Part shown: positions 8,769-16,942 of the stretch, one piece after another
How the letters are laid out: every line of letters starts with the position of its first letter
Numbering within the stretch: position 1 is the stretch's first letter
DNA from: Paenibacillus sp. SC116
GTDB lineage: Bacteria > Bacillota > Bacilli > Paenibacillales > Paenibacillaceae
Reading direction: 5' to 3'
DNA: 64,000 bases
Assembly (NCBI RefSeq): GCF_024733555.1
Contig: NZ_JANIOF010000003.1
Coordinates: 62,001 to 126,000 of the forward strand
Translations under genes and position numbers: made by a program
Notes under the pieces: model-generated
What the model was told of the DNA's origin: nothing
The model's database searches: none
The model's input: only the letters and a program-made list of their open reading frames with translations

Positions 8769-8812
8769 TGTAATCTAAAGTTCATACTCCGTTCATATTT
8801 GACTTGTAAGCT
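8769..8812 (+). promoter_or_regulatory. HssR-type direct repeat and -10 box upstream of the NEAT-SLH gene
   Basis: GTTCATACT (8780-8788) and GTTCATATT (8791-8799) are separated by CC, an 11-base period typical of OmpR/PhoB-family regulators. The known Staphylococcus aureus HssR box is a GTTCATATT repeat with two bases between. A TAAGCT -10-like box at 8807-8812 lies 16 bases after the start of the second half-site. The same arrangement, including the TGTAATCT lead-in, recurs at 13513-13556. Confidence 0.7.
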
Positions 8813-8881
8813 AGGAGCTGAATGTAGCCACGTCTTCTAAAGTAGCAGCGAAAGCAATGCTATTTTTTTTGCCCCTATATT

Positions 8882-8900
8882 GATAATGATTATCATTTTT
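8882..8900 (+). promoter_or_regulatory. Fur box
   Basis: GATAATGATTATCATTTTT matches 17 of 19 bases of the classical Fur consensus. It lies in the leader 170 bases before the NEAT-SLH start codon and about 70 bases after the -10 box of the HssR-type promoter, so Fur would act as a road-block or on a second, closer promoter. Confidence 0.8.
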
Positions 8901-9068
8901 GATTAGGGGTGTAGAACACTCTTTAGAACGTTTATGGCGCTGCGGCATTCGATCACAAGTTTCTGGAGAGTCATCAATCGAGAAGGAGGTCGATGGTCTG
9001 CAACGCTCATGCAGAAGCGATAGTAGTACGGAAGAATTAAGAATATTCATGTTGAGGGGTGTGTACCA

Positions 9069-12000
9069 TTGAAAAAGTGGTTTAAAAAATCAGCACTAGT
9101 GTGTCTAGCAATAAGCTTGCTCATGACTCTCATGCCAATTGGCAGTGCAGCGGCCGCGACAGCCAGCTTGACGAATTCATCCATTCCGAATGGGGAGTAT
9201 CCGGTAGATTTCAACTTCTTGGAGGATGGAAAAACGAGTGTGTCGACAGCCAATATGTATATGAAAATTCCTGGTACGAAAGGGAAGTTGATTGTACAGA
9301 ACGGGGTCATTTGGTTTGAGCACGAAATCGAAACAGACAACTTGAATCACTTTAAGTATTTGGGGTATCGGCCAGAGGGCGTGCCTAAAGCAACGATTGT
9401 CAATTCGGTTATTCAAGATAAAACGGGTTATATCGATGCTGCTGTAAGTAATGGAGCAGGTGCTTCCAGAAAAATAGTACGTCATGGTATCTCGGATATA
9501 TCCAAACTACAAGATATCGTTATGCATATCGACATTCCAAATATTCAGTACAACCATTGGTATCATGCACAAATTAGCATCGATACAAGCCAACTTCCGG
9601 GCAATGGTGGAGGCAATCCAGGAAATGGTGGGCCAGTAGTTGGGCCTGTTACATTGGACAAACTTAATGAATTAATTACAGTGACTCAATCCGTATACAA
9701 CTCCAGCGTAGAAGGTCCAGATTTAGGACAGTTTCCAGTTGGCAGTAGGGATGTTTTAAACGTCGCGATTGTGAAAGCGGAAGCTGATTTAGCAAAAGCA
9801 AATCCAGGGGATGAGGCAGCTTATGGGGCCATTTATACAGAGCTGAATCAGCAGCTTACTCATTTCAGGTCTTTGCAAAGGCAATCTAATAAGACAGTAC
9901 TAAAAGGCTTAATCGCGTCTATGACGACCTTCCTTAGCACAGCAACGTCGAATGGACAAGCCAACGGAATACCTGGTAGTGCATTCGCTGGAATTGTTGA
10001 GGGTGAATATCCACATGAGTATATCAGCGCACTGCAAGAGAAAGTGGCATTAGGGATTCAAATTGTAGCGAACCCAACGGCTGCACAAACAGAAATTGAT
10101 AAAGTAAGCGCGGCAATGAACTACAATTATGATATGGCAATCAATCATAGGTACGTAGCTAACGAGCCGTTCCGCTTGTATGTACTGGATACGCCGAATG
10201 AAACGAAAACAGAATCTGTTTATGTAGGCCTAGTGAACCCAGCTGTGACAACGATTACGGAACTGGCTAACAAGGATACATTGGGGGGAGTTCGGGCCAA
10301 TATTACGCTGAATGTTACTCCAGATGAAAATAAAGTGTATTGGTTTATGCCATGGAACGATGGGACTTATAAAAGCCCCGATGAATTCGAGCAAATTAAT
10401 ATGTTATCCGCAGTTACCATTCACCCGAATCGTCCACGTGGTGAAACGGTTTATCAATGGACAATTAAAAATCCAGACGCAAATAAGGATACCCAGTGGA
10501 CAGGACTTGGCCATATTACGTTCAAGGTAAATGGCGTGAAGCATTCCTTATATCTCAGTTTTAATCGAATCATTCATGAGAGGCTTCAGCAATCCCTTGC
10601 ATCCGCTCAACAAACATACAATGATGCACCGAAGCTGCCTAATGTAGATCAAGCGGAATTCGATAAGGCTAAAGCGAGCCTGCTGACTGCTATTCAAGAA
10701 GCGAAGCCAGTCTCGGAAAATCTGAATGCGGAAAGACCAGCAATATTGAATGCGGAAACGAAGCTGAAAGCGGCTTTCGATGCATTCAAAGTACTTGCGC
10801 AAGTGGAATACGAGTTGTATTTCTCTGCTGTGCATGCTAATGAAGAAGCATTCTCGCCTATTGATGGGAAATTTGTTAAGCCAGCACAGGTGATTCCACA
10901 GCAGAATGGTAAACAAGTAGTAAGGTTTACGGTTAACGACAGTTCCTCCATTAAGGAGTTGCAAGTGGCAGCGGGCGGTGTGTTCGAGAATGTAAAGGTT
11001 GTCAGCGAGAACGCAGCGGCGAACAGCCGAGTTATTCAGTTTGCAGTAAGTGACTTGTCGCAATTGGTGAAGGCTAGAGTAAAAGTTGTTACCTCTGGTC
11101 AAGGAAATCCGACAGAAGAAATTCATGACATTCGCTTTAATTTTAACGGTGTAAATAATACAGCTCTTCAGGCAGCTATATCCGATGCCTCTACTCTTTT
11201 GCGTAATGCAGTAACAGGTATAAATCCGGGTCAATATCCGGAATCTGCAAAGACAGCTTTATCTACTGCGATTAGAACGGCTGGAAAAGTAGCAGTCAAT
11301 GGAGCAAATACGAATGATAAGACTGCAGCAGCTTTAACTGCGTTGCAGGCAGCTGTACAAACCTTTAAAGCTTCTATAATTCCAGGCGTACCTTTACCAA
11401 TACCAGGTGTGCTTAAAGACGGTTATTATCTCGTTCATTTCAGCATTCTAAAAAACGGCACCGAGACTCCTTCGATCGCTAACACTTATATTGTGAGTCC
11501 AGCTCTACTACATGTAGTAGGAACTAGTAGAACTGTATCCTTTACGGTGAAGCGGAGCAAGGAAATTAATACACTTACGATAAATGGAAGCAGCGGTAGC
11601 GTCGTAAATGTTGACCATCAGAAGAATACACGGGTTGTAGCCTATACGCTTCCGACGTTATCAGGAAAACATAGTGGAACGGTTAGAATTGACTGGCCGG
11701 AAGTGAAATATCATCATACTTACGATATTCAGTTTGCATTTAATGAAGCTACCATTACGTCTACTAACGGTCCATCTGTTCCTGGCTTTGGTACTGACGG
11801 CAACGTTTCAGGGCCTGGCCTGCCTCTTCCTGGTGGTGGATTCCCTGGGAAAGTGAATACTGATAACGGGAAAAAGTCAGGTGAAGGAGAGAAAGACAAG
11901 AAAGCAGGGGAAACTACAGAAGGTTCGAATGGAAAAGGAACAGTAGGAAATGAAGAGCAGTCAAGCTTTGGAGATACGAAGAAACATTGGGCAGAAAAAC

Positions 12001-12518
12001 ATATTGTCCGCGCAGTGAAACTTGGCGTTGCTTCTGGTTTCAAAGATGGAAATTTCCATCCCAATAAGCAAATAACTAGAGCTGAGTTTGCAGCTATAAT
12101 TAGCCGAGCATTGAAGTTGGAGGGAAGCGCTAGCGATTCAAGCTTCGAAGATGCAGATAAAATCCCATCATGGGCACGTAAACATGTTTCCTTAGCAGTG
12201 AAGAATGGATTGATCGTCGGTTATAAAGATGGAACATTCCAAGGAAACAAAACGATGACCAGAGCTGAATTGGCAGTCATTATTGCTAGAGCTGTGAAAC
12301 TGAAGGTGAATGAGAAAGCATCATCAACATTTGCTGATGCTAAGAGCATTCCATCATGGGCAATTAAGTCGGTAACAGCAGCAGTAGAAGCGGGATTGAT
12401 TAAAGGTAAAGCAAACAATCGATTTGATCCAAATGCTACGGCGACTAGAGCAGAAGCAGTTACGTTGGTGCTTCGTATGCTGGACTACAATGCAGAAGCA
12501 GGTTCAGCTCAGAAATAG
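9069..12518 (+). CDS. Surface heme/hemoglobin receptor with NEAT domains and SLH anchor
   Basis: 1149 residues from TTG 9069 (GAGGGG ribosome site). Signal peptide 1-30. NEAT domain 1 spans about 38-175 with the heme-ligand motif Y161-NHW-Y165. A Gly-rich linker and helical segments follow, then a beta-rich unrecognised region near 350-498. A NEAT-like domain near 578-695 lacks the YxxxY motif. A helical linker leads to NEAT domain 3, about 781-897, with Y881-HHT-Y885. A Gly/Lys/Glu linker and three SLH repeats (about 966-1145, each with the TRAE motif) follow. SLH repeats bind pyruvylated wall polymer, so the protein sits on the S-layer face, takes heme from host or environmental hemoproteins and passes it to the IsdC-like protein and the lipoproteins. 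The NEAT-like domain without tyrosines may bind hemoprotein instead. Both an HssR-type repeat and a Fur box precede it. Its own terminator follows, so it is transcribed alone. Confidence 0.9.
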   Translation: MKKWFKKSALVCLAISLLMTLMPIGSAAAATASLTNSSIPNGEYPVDFNFLEDGKTSVSTANMYMKIPGTKGKLIVQNGVIWFEHEIETDNLNHFKYLGYRPEGVPKATIVNSVIQDKTGYIDAAVSNGAGASRKIVRHGISDISKLQDIVMHIDIPNIQYNHWYHAQISIDTSQLPGNGGGNPGNGGPVVGPVTLDKLNELITVTQSVYNSSVEGPDLGQFPVGSRDVLNVAIVKAEADLAKANPGDEAAYGAIYTELNQQLTHFRSLQRQSNKTVLKGLIASMTTFLSTATSNGQANGIPGSAFAGIVEGEYPHEYISALQEKVALGIQIVANPTAAQTEIDKVSAAMNYNYDMAINHRYVANEPFRLYVLDTPNETKTESVYVGLVNPAVTTITELANKDTLGGVRANITLNVTPDENKVYWFMPWNDGTYKSPDEFEQINMLSAVTIHPNRPRGETVYQWTIKNPDANKDTQWTGLGHITFKVNGVKHSLYLSFNRIIHERLQQSLASAQQTYNDAPKLPNVDQAEFDKAKASLLTAIQEAKPVSENLNAERPAILNAETKLKAAFDAFKVLAQVEYELYFSAVHANEEAFSPIDGKFVKPAQVIPQQNGKQVVRFTVNDSSSIKELQVAAGGVFENVKVVSENAAANSRVIQFAVSDLSQLVKARVKVVTSGQGNPTEEIHDIRFNFNGVNNTALQAAISDASTLLRNAVTGINPGQYPESAKTALSTAIRTAGKVAVNGANTNDKTAAALTALQAAVQTFKASIIPGVPLPIPGVLKDGYYLVHFSILKNGTETPSIANTYIVSPALLHVVGTSRTVSFTVKRSKEINTLTINGSSGSVVNVDHQKNTRVVAYTLPTLSGKHSGTVRIDWPEVKYHHTYDIQFAFNEATITSTNGPSVPGFGTDGNVSGPGLPLPGGGFPGKVNTDNGKKSGEGEKDKKAGETTEGSNGKGTVGNEEQSSFGDTKKHWAEKHIVRAVKLGVASGFKDGNFHPNKQITRAEFAAIISRALKLEGSASDSSFEDADKIPSWARKHVSLAVKNGLIVGYKDGTFQGNKTMTRAELAVIIARAVKLKVNEKASSTFADAKSIPSWAIKSVTAAVEAGLIKGKANNRFDPNATATRAEAVTLVLRMLDYNAEAGSAQK

Positions 12519-12555
12519 AGTGAGCACCTCCTTCGTGTAAGCATGGCAAAGCATG

Positions 12556-12628
12556 ATCCCCTCGTCGTCCATTACGATTGTATCATCTAGCAAGATGAGC
12601 AATCGTGATGGGCGTGTGGGGATTTTTT
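12556..12628 (+). terminator. Terminator of the NEAT-SLH gene
   Basis: A long imperfect stem (12556-12580 with 12600-12622) is followed by six T residues. Confidence 0.7.
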
Positions 12629-12642
12629 ACGTTGATGTACAC

Positions 12643-12682
12643 AAAAGAACCGCTCAACGGCATTGTGCCGTGAAGCGGTTCT
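12643..12682 (-). terminator. Terminator of the small NEAT-like gene
   Basis: A stem of AGAACCGCT (12646-12654) with AGCGGTTCT (12674-12682) plus further inner pairing. On the minus strand it is followed by TTTT. Confidence 0.75.
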
Positions 12683-12708
12683 ACGAGATTGCTGTTATAA
12701 CGTTTGTT

Positions 12709-13170
12709 TTATTTCCAATCTACAAATAATGCATATTCTTTGGAATGGAAGCCGCCAGCATTTACATGCAATAGAACGGGAAGGTTATCAGTTACGTTGC
12801 TTACACCGCTAAAAGTGAAGTATGTGAAACCACCAGAAACGGATTTAGTCGAATTTACTTCATAGACGCCGTCACCAGCTGGTGTACCGTTTAGATCAAC
12901 TTTCAAGTGATTGTAGCTGATAGGAATAAGAGGGAAGGAAGGATCTGAATTTTTCATCTTAAATGTAACGGTGTAGTTGCCTGCTGTACCTGTTACATCT
13001 ACGACTCCACCTTCAATATATTTGCTTGAATGAGTAGAAGGTGCACCAGAACTATTAAGGAACTGTACCGCATAGGATGCTGCGTGAGCAGGAATAGCGA
13101 GAATGAGTACCAAAGTAAAAGTTAGAAGCATAGAGAAACTCATTTTTTTAAAAGAAGCCAATTTGAACAT
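12709..13170 (-). CDS. Small secreted NEAT-like heme-binding protein (putative hemophore)
   Basis: About 153 residues from the ATG at 13170; a GTG at 13179 lies too close to the AGGGAG site. A signal peptide (FKKMSFSMLLTFTLVLILA, cleavage AHA/AS) is followed by one beta-rich domain. That domain has the NEAT-like pattern GNYTVTFKMKNS and a last strand FHSKEYALFVDW, where FHSKEY sits in the place of the YxxxY pair. It has no anchor, so it is probably released. The gene is divergent from the heme ABC operon, and a Fur box lies about 160 bases upstream. A Fur-controlled secreted single NEAT-like domain suggests a hemophore similar in role to IsdX of Bacillus anthracis. The altered heme motif leaves the activity open. 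A terminator follows. Confidence 0.55.
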   Translation of the reverse strand: MFKLASFKKMSFSMLLTFTLVLILAIPAHAASYAVQFLNSSGAPSTHSSKYIEGGVVDVTGTAGNYTVTFKMKNSDPSFPLIPISYNHLKVDLNGTPAGDGVYEVNSTKSVSGGFTYFTFSGVSNVTDNLPVLLHVNAGGFHSKEYALFVDWK

Positions 13171-13327
13171 TATGAACACACTCCCTATTATTTTTTTACT
13201 TATTTGTATTGCAAGCTTACCTAAAAAGGATTTCTACTATCCGTTGATGGTGCAAACATCTTTATACTGTCTGAACTGCTCCTCCTTCCAAATAGGCTCG
13301 GTTCAATGAGAGAAATAATAACCAACC

Positions 13328-13346
13328 GTTAATGATTATCATTCTC
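13328..13346 (-). promoter_or_regulatory. Fur box before the small NEAT-like gene
   Basis: GTTAATGATTATCATTCTC matches 17 of 19 Fur consensus bases. It is nearer to the minus-strand gene and most likely controls that gene. Confidence 0.75.
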
Positions 13347-13512
13347 AATAAAAAATCTAAAACGAACCACCTCTGAACCATGGAACCTGAAATTGTTTAC
13401 ACTTCAAAGTTTACAACGTCTATATGAACAGAGAATGAACTTTATATTACAAATTTCTCTGAACATCATTTTTCTCCCTACTTATTTATAGAGAGTCATG
13501 GAAGGACGAAAA

Positions 13513-13556
13513 TGTAATCTGAAGTTCACGCTCCGTTCACAATTAAGAAGTAAAAT
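13513..13556 (+). promoter_or_regulatory. HssR-type direct repeat and -10 box upstream of the heme ABC operon
   Basis: GTTCACGCT (13524-13532) and GTTCACAAT (13535-13543) are separated by CC. They are preceded by TGTAATCTGAAG, nearly identical to the 8769 site. A TAAAAT -10 box lies at 13551-13556, again 16 bases after the start of the second half-site. The repeat covers where a -35 box would be, as expected for an OmpR-family activator. Confidence 0.7.
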
Positions 13557-13574
13557 CCTATTGAAGTTCTAATT

Positions 13575-13593
13575 GATAATCACTCTCATTTGC
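13575..13593 (+). promoter_or_regulatory. Fur box (weaker) before the heme ABC operon
   Basis: GATAATCACTCTCATTTGC matches 14 of 19 consensus bases. It lies just after the predicted transcription start and before the GGAGG ribosome site, so Fur binding there would block this promoter. Confidence 0.6.
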
Positions 13594-13615
13594 GAAAAGT
13601 TTGGAGGACGGCACG

Positions 13616-14566
13616 ATGAAAGCAATGATGAGACCCTTTGTTGGAGTGCTGCTGCCTGCATTGCTTTTATTAGGAGTAGCAACAGGTTGCAGTGGTGGAG
13701 GGATGAGTGAACAGGGAAATAGTAGCAATGGGGAGCACGTGCTTGTCGATTTCGCAGATCGCAAGATTACACTCAATAAGACACCTGAAAGAATCGTAGC
13801 ATTGGGTAATGGGGAAGTAGATATTATTTATGCACTTGGTGGCAGCGTTGTAGGAAGGCCAAAGGATAATGCGGGTCTCCAGATGGAGGCTGTGAAGGGC
13901 GTTCCGGTAGTCGGCTCTGTACATACGGTTGATTTAGAAAAAATAGCTGTTGTGAATCCCGATGTCGTACTAGGCAACTCTCCGATAAACGCCAATGACA
14001 TTCCACAGTTAAACGGTCTTGGCGCCAAGGTTGTATTAACACATGCCAATTCCATTGAAGATATTCGGCGGCAGATTGCGTTGTTCGGCAAGCTTCTAGG
14101 CAAGGAAGCCAAAGCAGCGGAGCTTACAGCCAAGCTGGACAATGGGATTGGAGAAGTGAAAGCGGAGACTTCCACAAACAAGCGTGTGTTGCTGGTGTAC
14201 GGCGCTCCGGGCACTTATTTAGCGGCACTGCCTAATTCATTGGCAGGGAATGTGTTGGAAACGGCAGGCGGTATAAATGTAGCGGGCCAGTTCCCGAGTA
14301 TGCAAAACTTTCCCCAGTATGCGCAATTAAATACGGAGCGAGTCGTTGAGGCTGATCCAGATGTCATTTTGATTATGACCCATGGAGACTCAGAGGACGT
14401 AGAAAAGGGCTTTATTAAGGAAATGGAGGGCAATCCGTCATGGCACTCGATAACAGCAGTACGTGACGGGCGCATTCATGTACTTCCCGCAGATCTATTT
14501 GGTACGAACCCTGGGACGCGAGTGGTTGATGCGGTGAAATGGATAAAGGAACGGTTGGCATTATGA
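13616..14566 (+). CDS. Heme ABC transporter substrate-binding lipoprotein
   Basis: 316 residues from ATG 13616, 8 bases after GGAGG; the TTG at 13601 overlaps that site. A lipoprotein signal ends with the lipobox VATGC (Cys25). A periplasmic-binding fold of the cobalamin/siderophore/heme class follows (PERIVALGNGEVDIIYALG, then NPDVVLGN). The family resembles IsdE/HmuT. His256 (MTHGDSEDV) aligns with the heme-ligand His of IsdE, while the position of the ligand Met holds His103 (GSVHTVDLE). Bis-His ligation, or a different ligand than that of the second lipoprotein at 18052, is therefore possible. The stop overlaps the permease start (ATGA). It is the first gene of an operon under the HssR-type and Fur sites. 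Confidence 0.8.
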   Translation: MKAMMRPFVGVLLPALLLLGVATGCSGGGMSEQGNSSNGEHVLVDFADRKITLNKTPERIVALGNGEVDIIYALGGSVVGRPKDNAGLQMEAVKGVPVVGSVHTVDLEKIAVVNPDVVLGNSPINANDIPQLNGLGAKVVLTHANSIEDIRRQIALFGKLLGKEAKAAELTAKLDNGIGEVKAETSTNKRVLLVYGAPGTYLAALPNSLAGNVLETAGGINVAGQFPSMQNFPQYAQLNTERVVEADPDVILIMTHGDSEDVEKGFIKEMEGNPSWHSITAVRDGRIHVLPADLFGTNPGTRVVDAVKWIKERLAL

Positions 14567-15561
14567 ATGTGAAGACTAGAAATAAACGAAGGCGTTGGAT
14601 CGCTGTCGCCGCAGTACCGCTGCTGCTAGCTGCGATGTTATATGGAGTAGGGAGCGGTTCTGTCCAAATATCCGTTTTGGAAATATGGCGGGTCCTGTTC
14701 GGTGAAGGAGAAGCAGCTCATGAAGCGATTATATGGAACATTAGGCTTCCCCGCGTGCTAGTTGGACTGTTAACAGGGGCATGCTTAGCAGCTTCTGGAG
14801 CACTGCTCCAAGGTGTCATGAAGAACCCGCTTGCAGATCCAGGTATTGTTGGTATCTCTGCAGGCGGAGGGTTAGCTGCCGTCATAGCATTGGTGTTGTT
14901 TCCACAATTCAGCTATATGCTTCCGGGTTTTGCTTTTATCGGTGCGTTGATAGCCTCTCTAGTCATTTATGTATTGGCTTGGGATGGGGGAAGCTCCCCT
15001 GTGAAAATTGTGCTTGCGGGAATCGCCGTTAATGCATTATTGGGTGGGATTATGAATGGGATCATGGTGCTGAACAGTGATCGAATTCAGAGCGTAATTC
15101 CATGGTTGGCGGGTGGATTAAGCGGCAGAAGCTGGCCGCATCTGGAATTCCTTCTTCCCTATGCGATCGTCGGGCTAGGGCTCGTGCCATTTGCGGCCAA
15201 GACGTCGAATTTACTCATGCTTGGCGATCAGTCGGCACAATCACTGGGGCAGCATGTGGAACGCCAGAGGTTCCTCATCATTGCACTAGCCTCCTTGCTT
15301 GCGGGTGCGGCTGTCAGTGTTGCAGGTCTTATCGGCTTTGTTGGTCTGATCGTACCGCATGCTGTCCGCTTATTACTTGGTGAGGATTACCGATATCTTC
15401 TACCATTTTCTATGGTAGGAGGCGCTATATTGCTGGTAGTCGCAGATACAGCAGCACGAAGTTGGTTCGATCCGCTGGAGCTGCCTGCAGGCGTTTTGCT
15501 TGCGTGTATTGGAGCACCATTTTTCCTCATGCTGCTGAAGAAAAGGAGGTTGATACGTTAA
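14563..15561 (+). CDS. Heme ABC transporter permease (FecCD family)
   Basis: 332 residues if the ATG at 14563 is used, overlapping the previous stop as ATGA; the frame also has an ATG at 14539. It has the FecCD-family profile with about nine to ten membrane segments, the [20 protein letters not shown] loop of family permeases and the [20 protein letters not shown] segment that contacts the ATPase. It forms the channel for heme (or ferric siderophore) with the lipoprotein before it and the ATPase after it. Its stop overlaps the ATPase start by one base (TAATG), so translation is coupled. Confidence 0.85.
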   Translation: MNVKTRNKRRRWIAVAAVPLLLAAMLYGVGSGSVQISVLEIWRVLFGEGEAAHEAIIWNIRLPRVLVGLLTGACLAASGALLQGVMKNPLADPGIVGISAGGGLAAVIALVLFPQFSYMLPGFAFIGALIASLVIYVLAWDGGSSPVKIVLAGIAVNALLGGIMNGIMVLNSDRIQSVIPWLAGGLSGRSWPHLEFLLPYAIVGLGLVPFAAKTSNLLMLGDQSAQSLGQHVERQRFLIIALASLLAGAAVSVAGLIGFVGLIVPHAVRLLLGEDYRYLLPFSMVGGAILLVVADTAARSWFDPLELPAGVLLACIGAPFFLMLLKKRRLIR

Positions 15562-16682
15562 TGGCGCTAGATATACGTGAGCTGTCATATAAGCAGGAAC
15601 GATTCGAGCTGAGCTCGATTAATGAAACGATACCGTCTGGCCTAATAACCGCCATCGTTGGCCGCAATGGCTCAGGGAAATCAACGTTACTGCGTATGAT
15701 TTCGAGGATAAGCAAACCTGATAACGGTTTGATTCTGTATGAGGGGGAACCGGGTAAGGCGTATTCCCGCAATCAGTTCGCACGAATGGTTTCCATGCTA
15801 GGTCAGGATAAAGGCCAAATACCGGATATTACAGTACGCGAATTGGTCGCGCTTGGTCGGGCACCGCATCAATCATCGTTTCGCAGTCGGTTGACGCCAA
15901 GTGATGAGCAGGTGATTAAATGGGCGATATCAACCGTAGGCATCGCTCATAATGAGGACCGCATGTTCCATACGTTATCCGGGGGAGAGCAGCAGAAAGC
16001 CCGTATTGCTATGGCGTTGGCGCAAGAGTCGCGCATCCTTCTGTTGGATGAACCTACGACCTACTTGGATATGTCGCATCAGTTGGAATTGATGGAAATG
16101 CTGAGACGGCTTAATCAAAAGCTAGGACTAACGATTGTCATGGTACTTCATGATTTGCAGCAGGCTGCGGCATTCAGCGATCACATTATTGCTATGGAAA
16201 ATGGACAAATTGTCGCCAGCGGCGCTCCAAAATCAGTGATCGATCAGCATTTTATGCTGAATGTATTTGGGGTGATAGCCAAAATAGATTTACAAGGCCT
16301 ATATCCCGTTATTGTTCCAATCCCACAACATTTCAAGGAGGAAACGACTATGGTTATTGTTACGAATGTATCGCAAATTACGAAGGGCAACGGAGAAAAA
16401 TTGATCGAGCGCTTTAATAAAGTTGGCAAGGTGGAAGGGATGAAAGGTTTCCTTGGTCTAGAAGTAATGATGACCGAAAATACAAAAGATTACGATGAAG
16501 TGACCGTAAGTACGAGATGGGAGAGCAAAGAAGATTTCCAGGCGTGGACACGAAGTGAGGCTTTCCGTGAGTCGCATTCGAAGCGCGAAATTCCGGATTA
16601 TATCATTTCGAACAAGATTCTATTTTATGATGTAAAAGTTGTTCGCCAGCCATTGCAGCAAGCTGAGCCTCAAAGTGTGTAA
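15561..16682 (+). CDS. Heme ABC ATPase fused in frame to an IsdG-type heme oxygenase
   Basis: 373 residues from ATG 15561 (AGGAGG at 15544-15549). Residues 1-263 are a complete FecE/HmuV-type ATPase: Walker A GRNGSGKS, signature LSGGEQQK, Walker [13 protein letters not shown] and the H-loop VLHD. Residues 264-373 form a complete IsdG/IsdI-like monooxygenase. Counted from its own Met they carry N6, W66 and H76, matching the S. aureus IsdG catalytic N7, W67 and H77 with the same spacing. This enzyme class opens the heme ring and frees iron in the cytoplasm. An AAGGAGG lies 8 bases before that internal ATG (16350), so the oxygenase can also be made separately. The fusion ties uptake to degradation. 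It is the only ATPase in the locus and may also serve the permease at 18995. Confidence 0.85.
   Translation: MALDIRELSYKQERFELSSINETIPSGLITAIVGRNGSGKSTLLRMISRISKPDNGLILYEGEPGKAYSRNQFARMVSMLGQDKGQIPDITVRELVALGRAPHQSSFRSRLTPSDEQVIKWAISTVGIAHNEDRMFHTLSGGEQQKARIAMALAQESRILLLDEPTTYLDMSHQLELMEMLRRLNQKLGLTIVMVLHDLQQAAAFSDHIIAMENGQIVASGAPKSVIDQHFMLNVFGVIAKIDLQGLYPVIVPIPQHFKEETTMVIVTNVSQITKGNGEKLIERFNKVGKVEGMKGFLGLEVMMTENTKDYDEVTVSTRWESKEDFQAWTRSEAFRESHSKREIPDYIISNKILFYDVKVVRQPLQQAEPQSV
16335..16352 (+). promoter_or_regulatory. Internal ribosome site and start for the separate IsdG domain
   Basis: AAGGAGG (16335-16341), an 8-base spacer and ATG (16350-16352), in frame inside the ATPase-oxygenase gene. 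This is an ideal initiation site exactly at the domain boundary. Confidence 0.7.
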
Positions 16683-16692
16683 CGATTGTCCG

Positions 16693-16726
16693 AGTGGGCA
16701 TCGAGGGGCAACTCTTGATGCCCACT
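16693..16726 (+). terminator. Terminator-like hairpin after the ATPase-oxygenase gene
   Basis: AGTGGGCATC (16693-16702) pairs with GATGCCCACT (16717-16726), with additional GAG/CTC pairing. The T run comes only 9 bases later, so termination may be partial. Confidence 0.55.
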
Positions 16727-16852
16727 TGCATGTACTTTTTAGAAAACTAGTGAAAAGTCGAAAGAGTAGGCAAGTGCGTCTGAATAACTGGGAATTGGCG
16801 TGTTGGCTAAATAACCGGACCACATGATTGGATAATTATACAAAAAAAGTTG

Positions 16853-16907
16853 TTGACGTAATGGATAGCTGTTGATAGGATTACAATTGATAATAATTAT
16901 CATTATC
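16853..16907 (+). promoter_or_regulatory. Fur-controlled promoter of the IsdC-like operon
   Basis: A -35 TTGACG (16853-16858), a 17-base spacer and a -10 TAGGAT (16876-16881). Directly after it, GATAATAATTATCATTATC (16889-16907) matches 18 of 19 Fur consensus bases, so repression under iron-replete conditions is expected. Confidence 0.8.
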
Positions 16908-16942
16908 AATATAACCAAGTAGAATTAGAGGAGTGAATAACA

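Noticed and set aside
10548-11234. 228-codon minus-strand frame inside the NEAT-SLH gene
   Set aside because: Antisense shadow with no domain or ribosome site.
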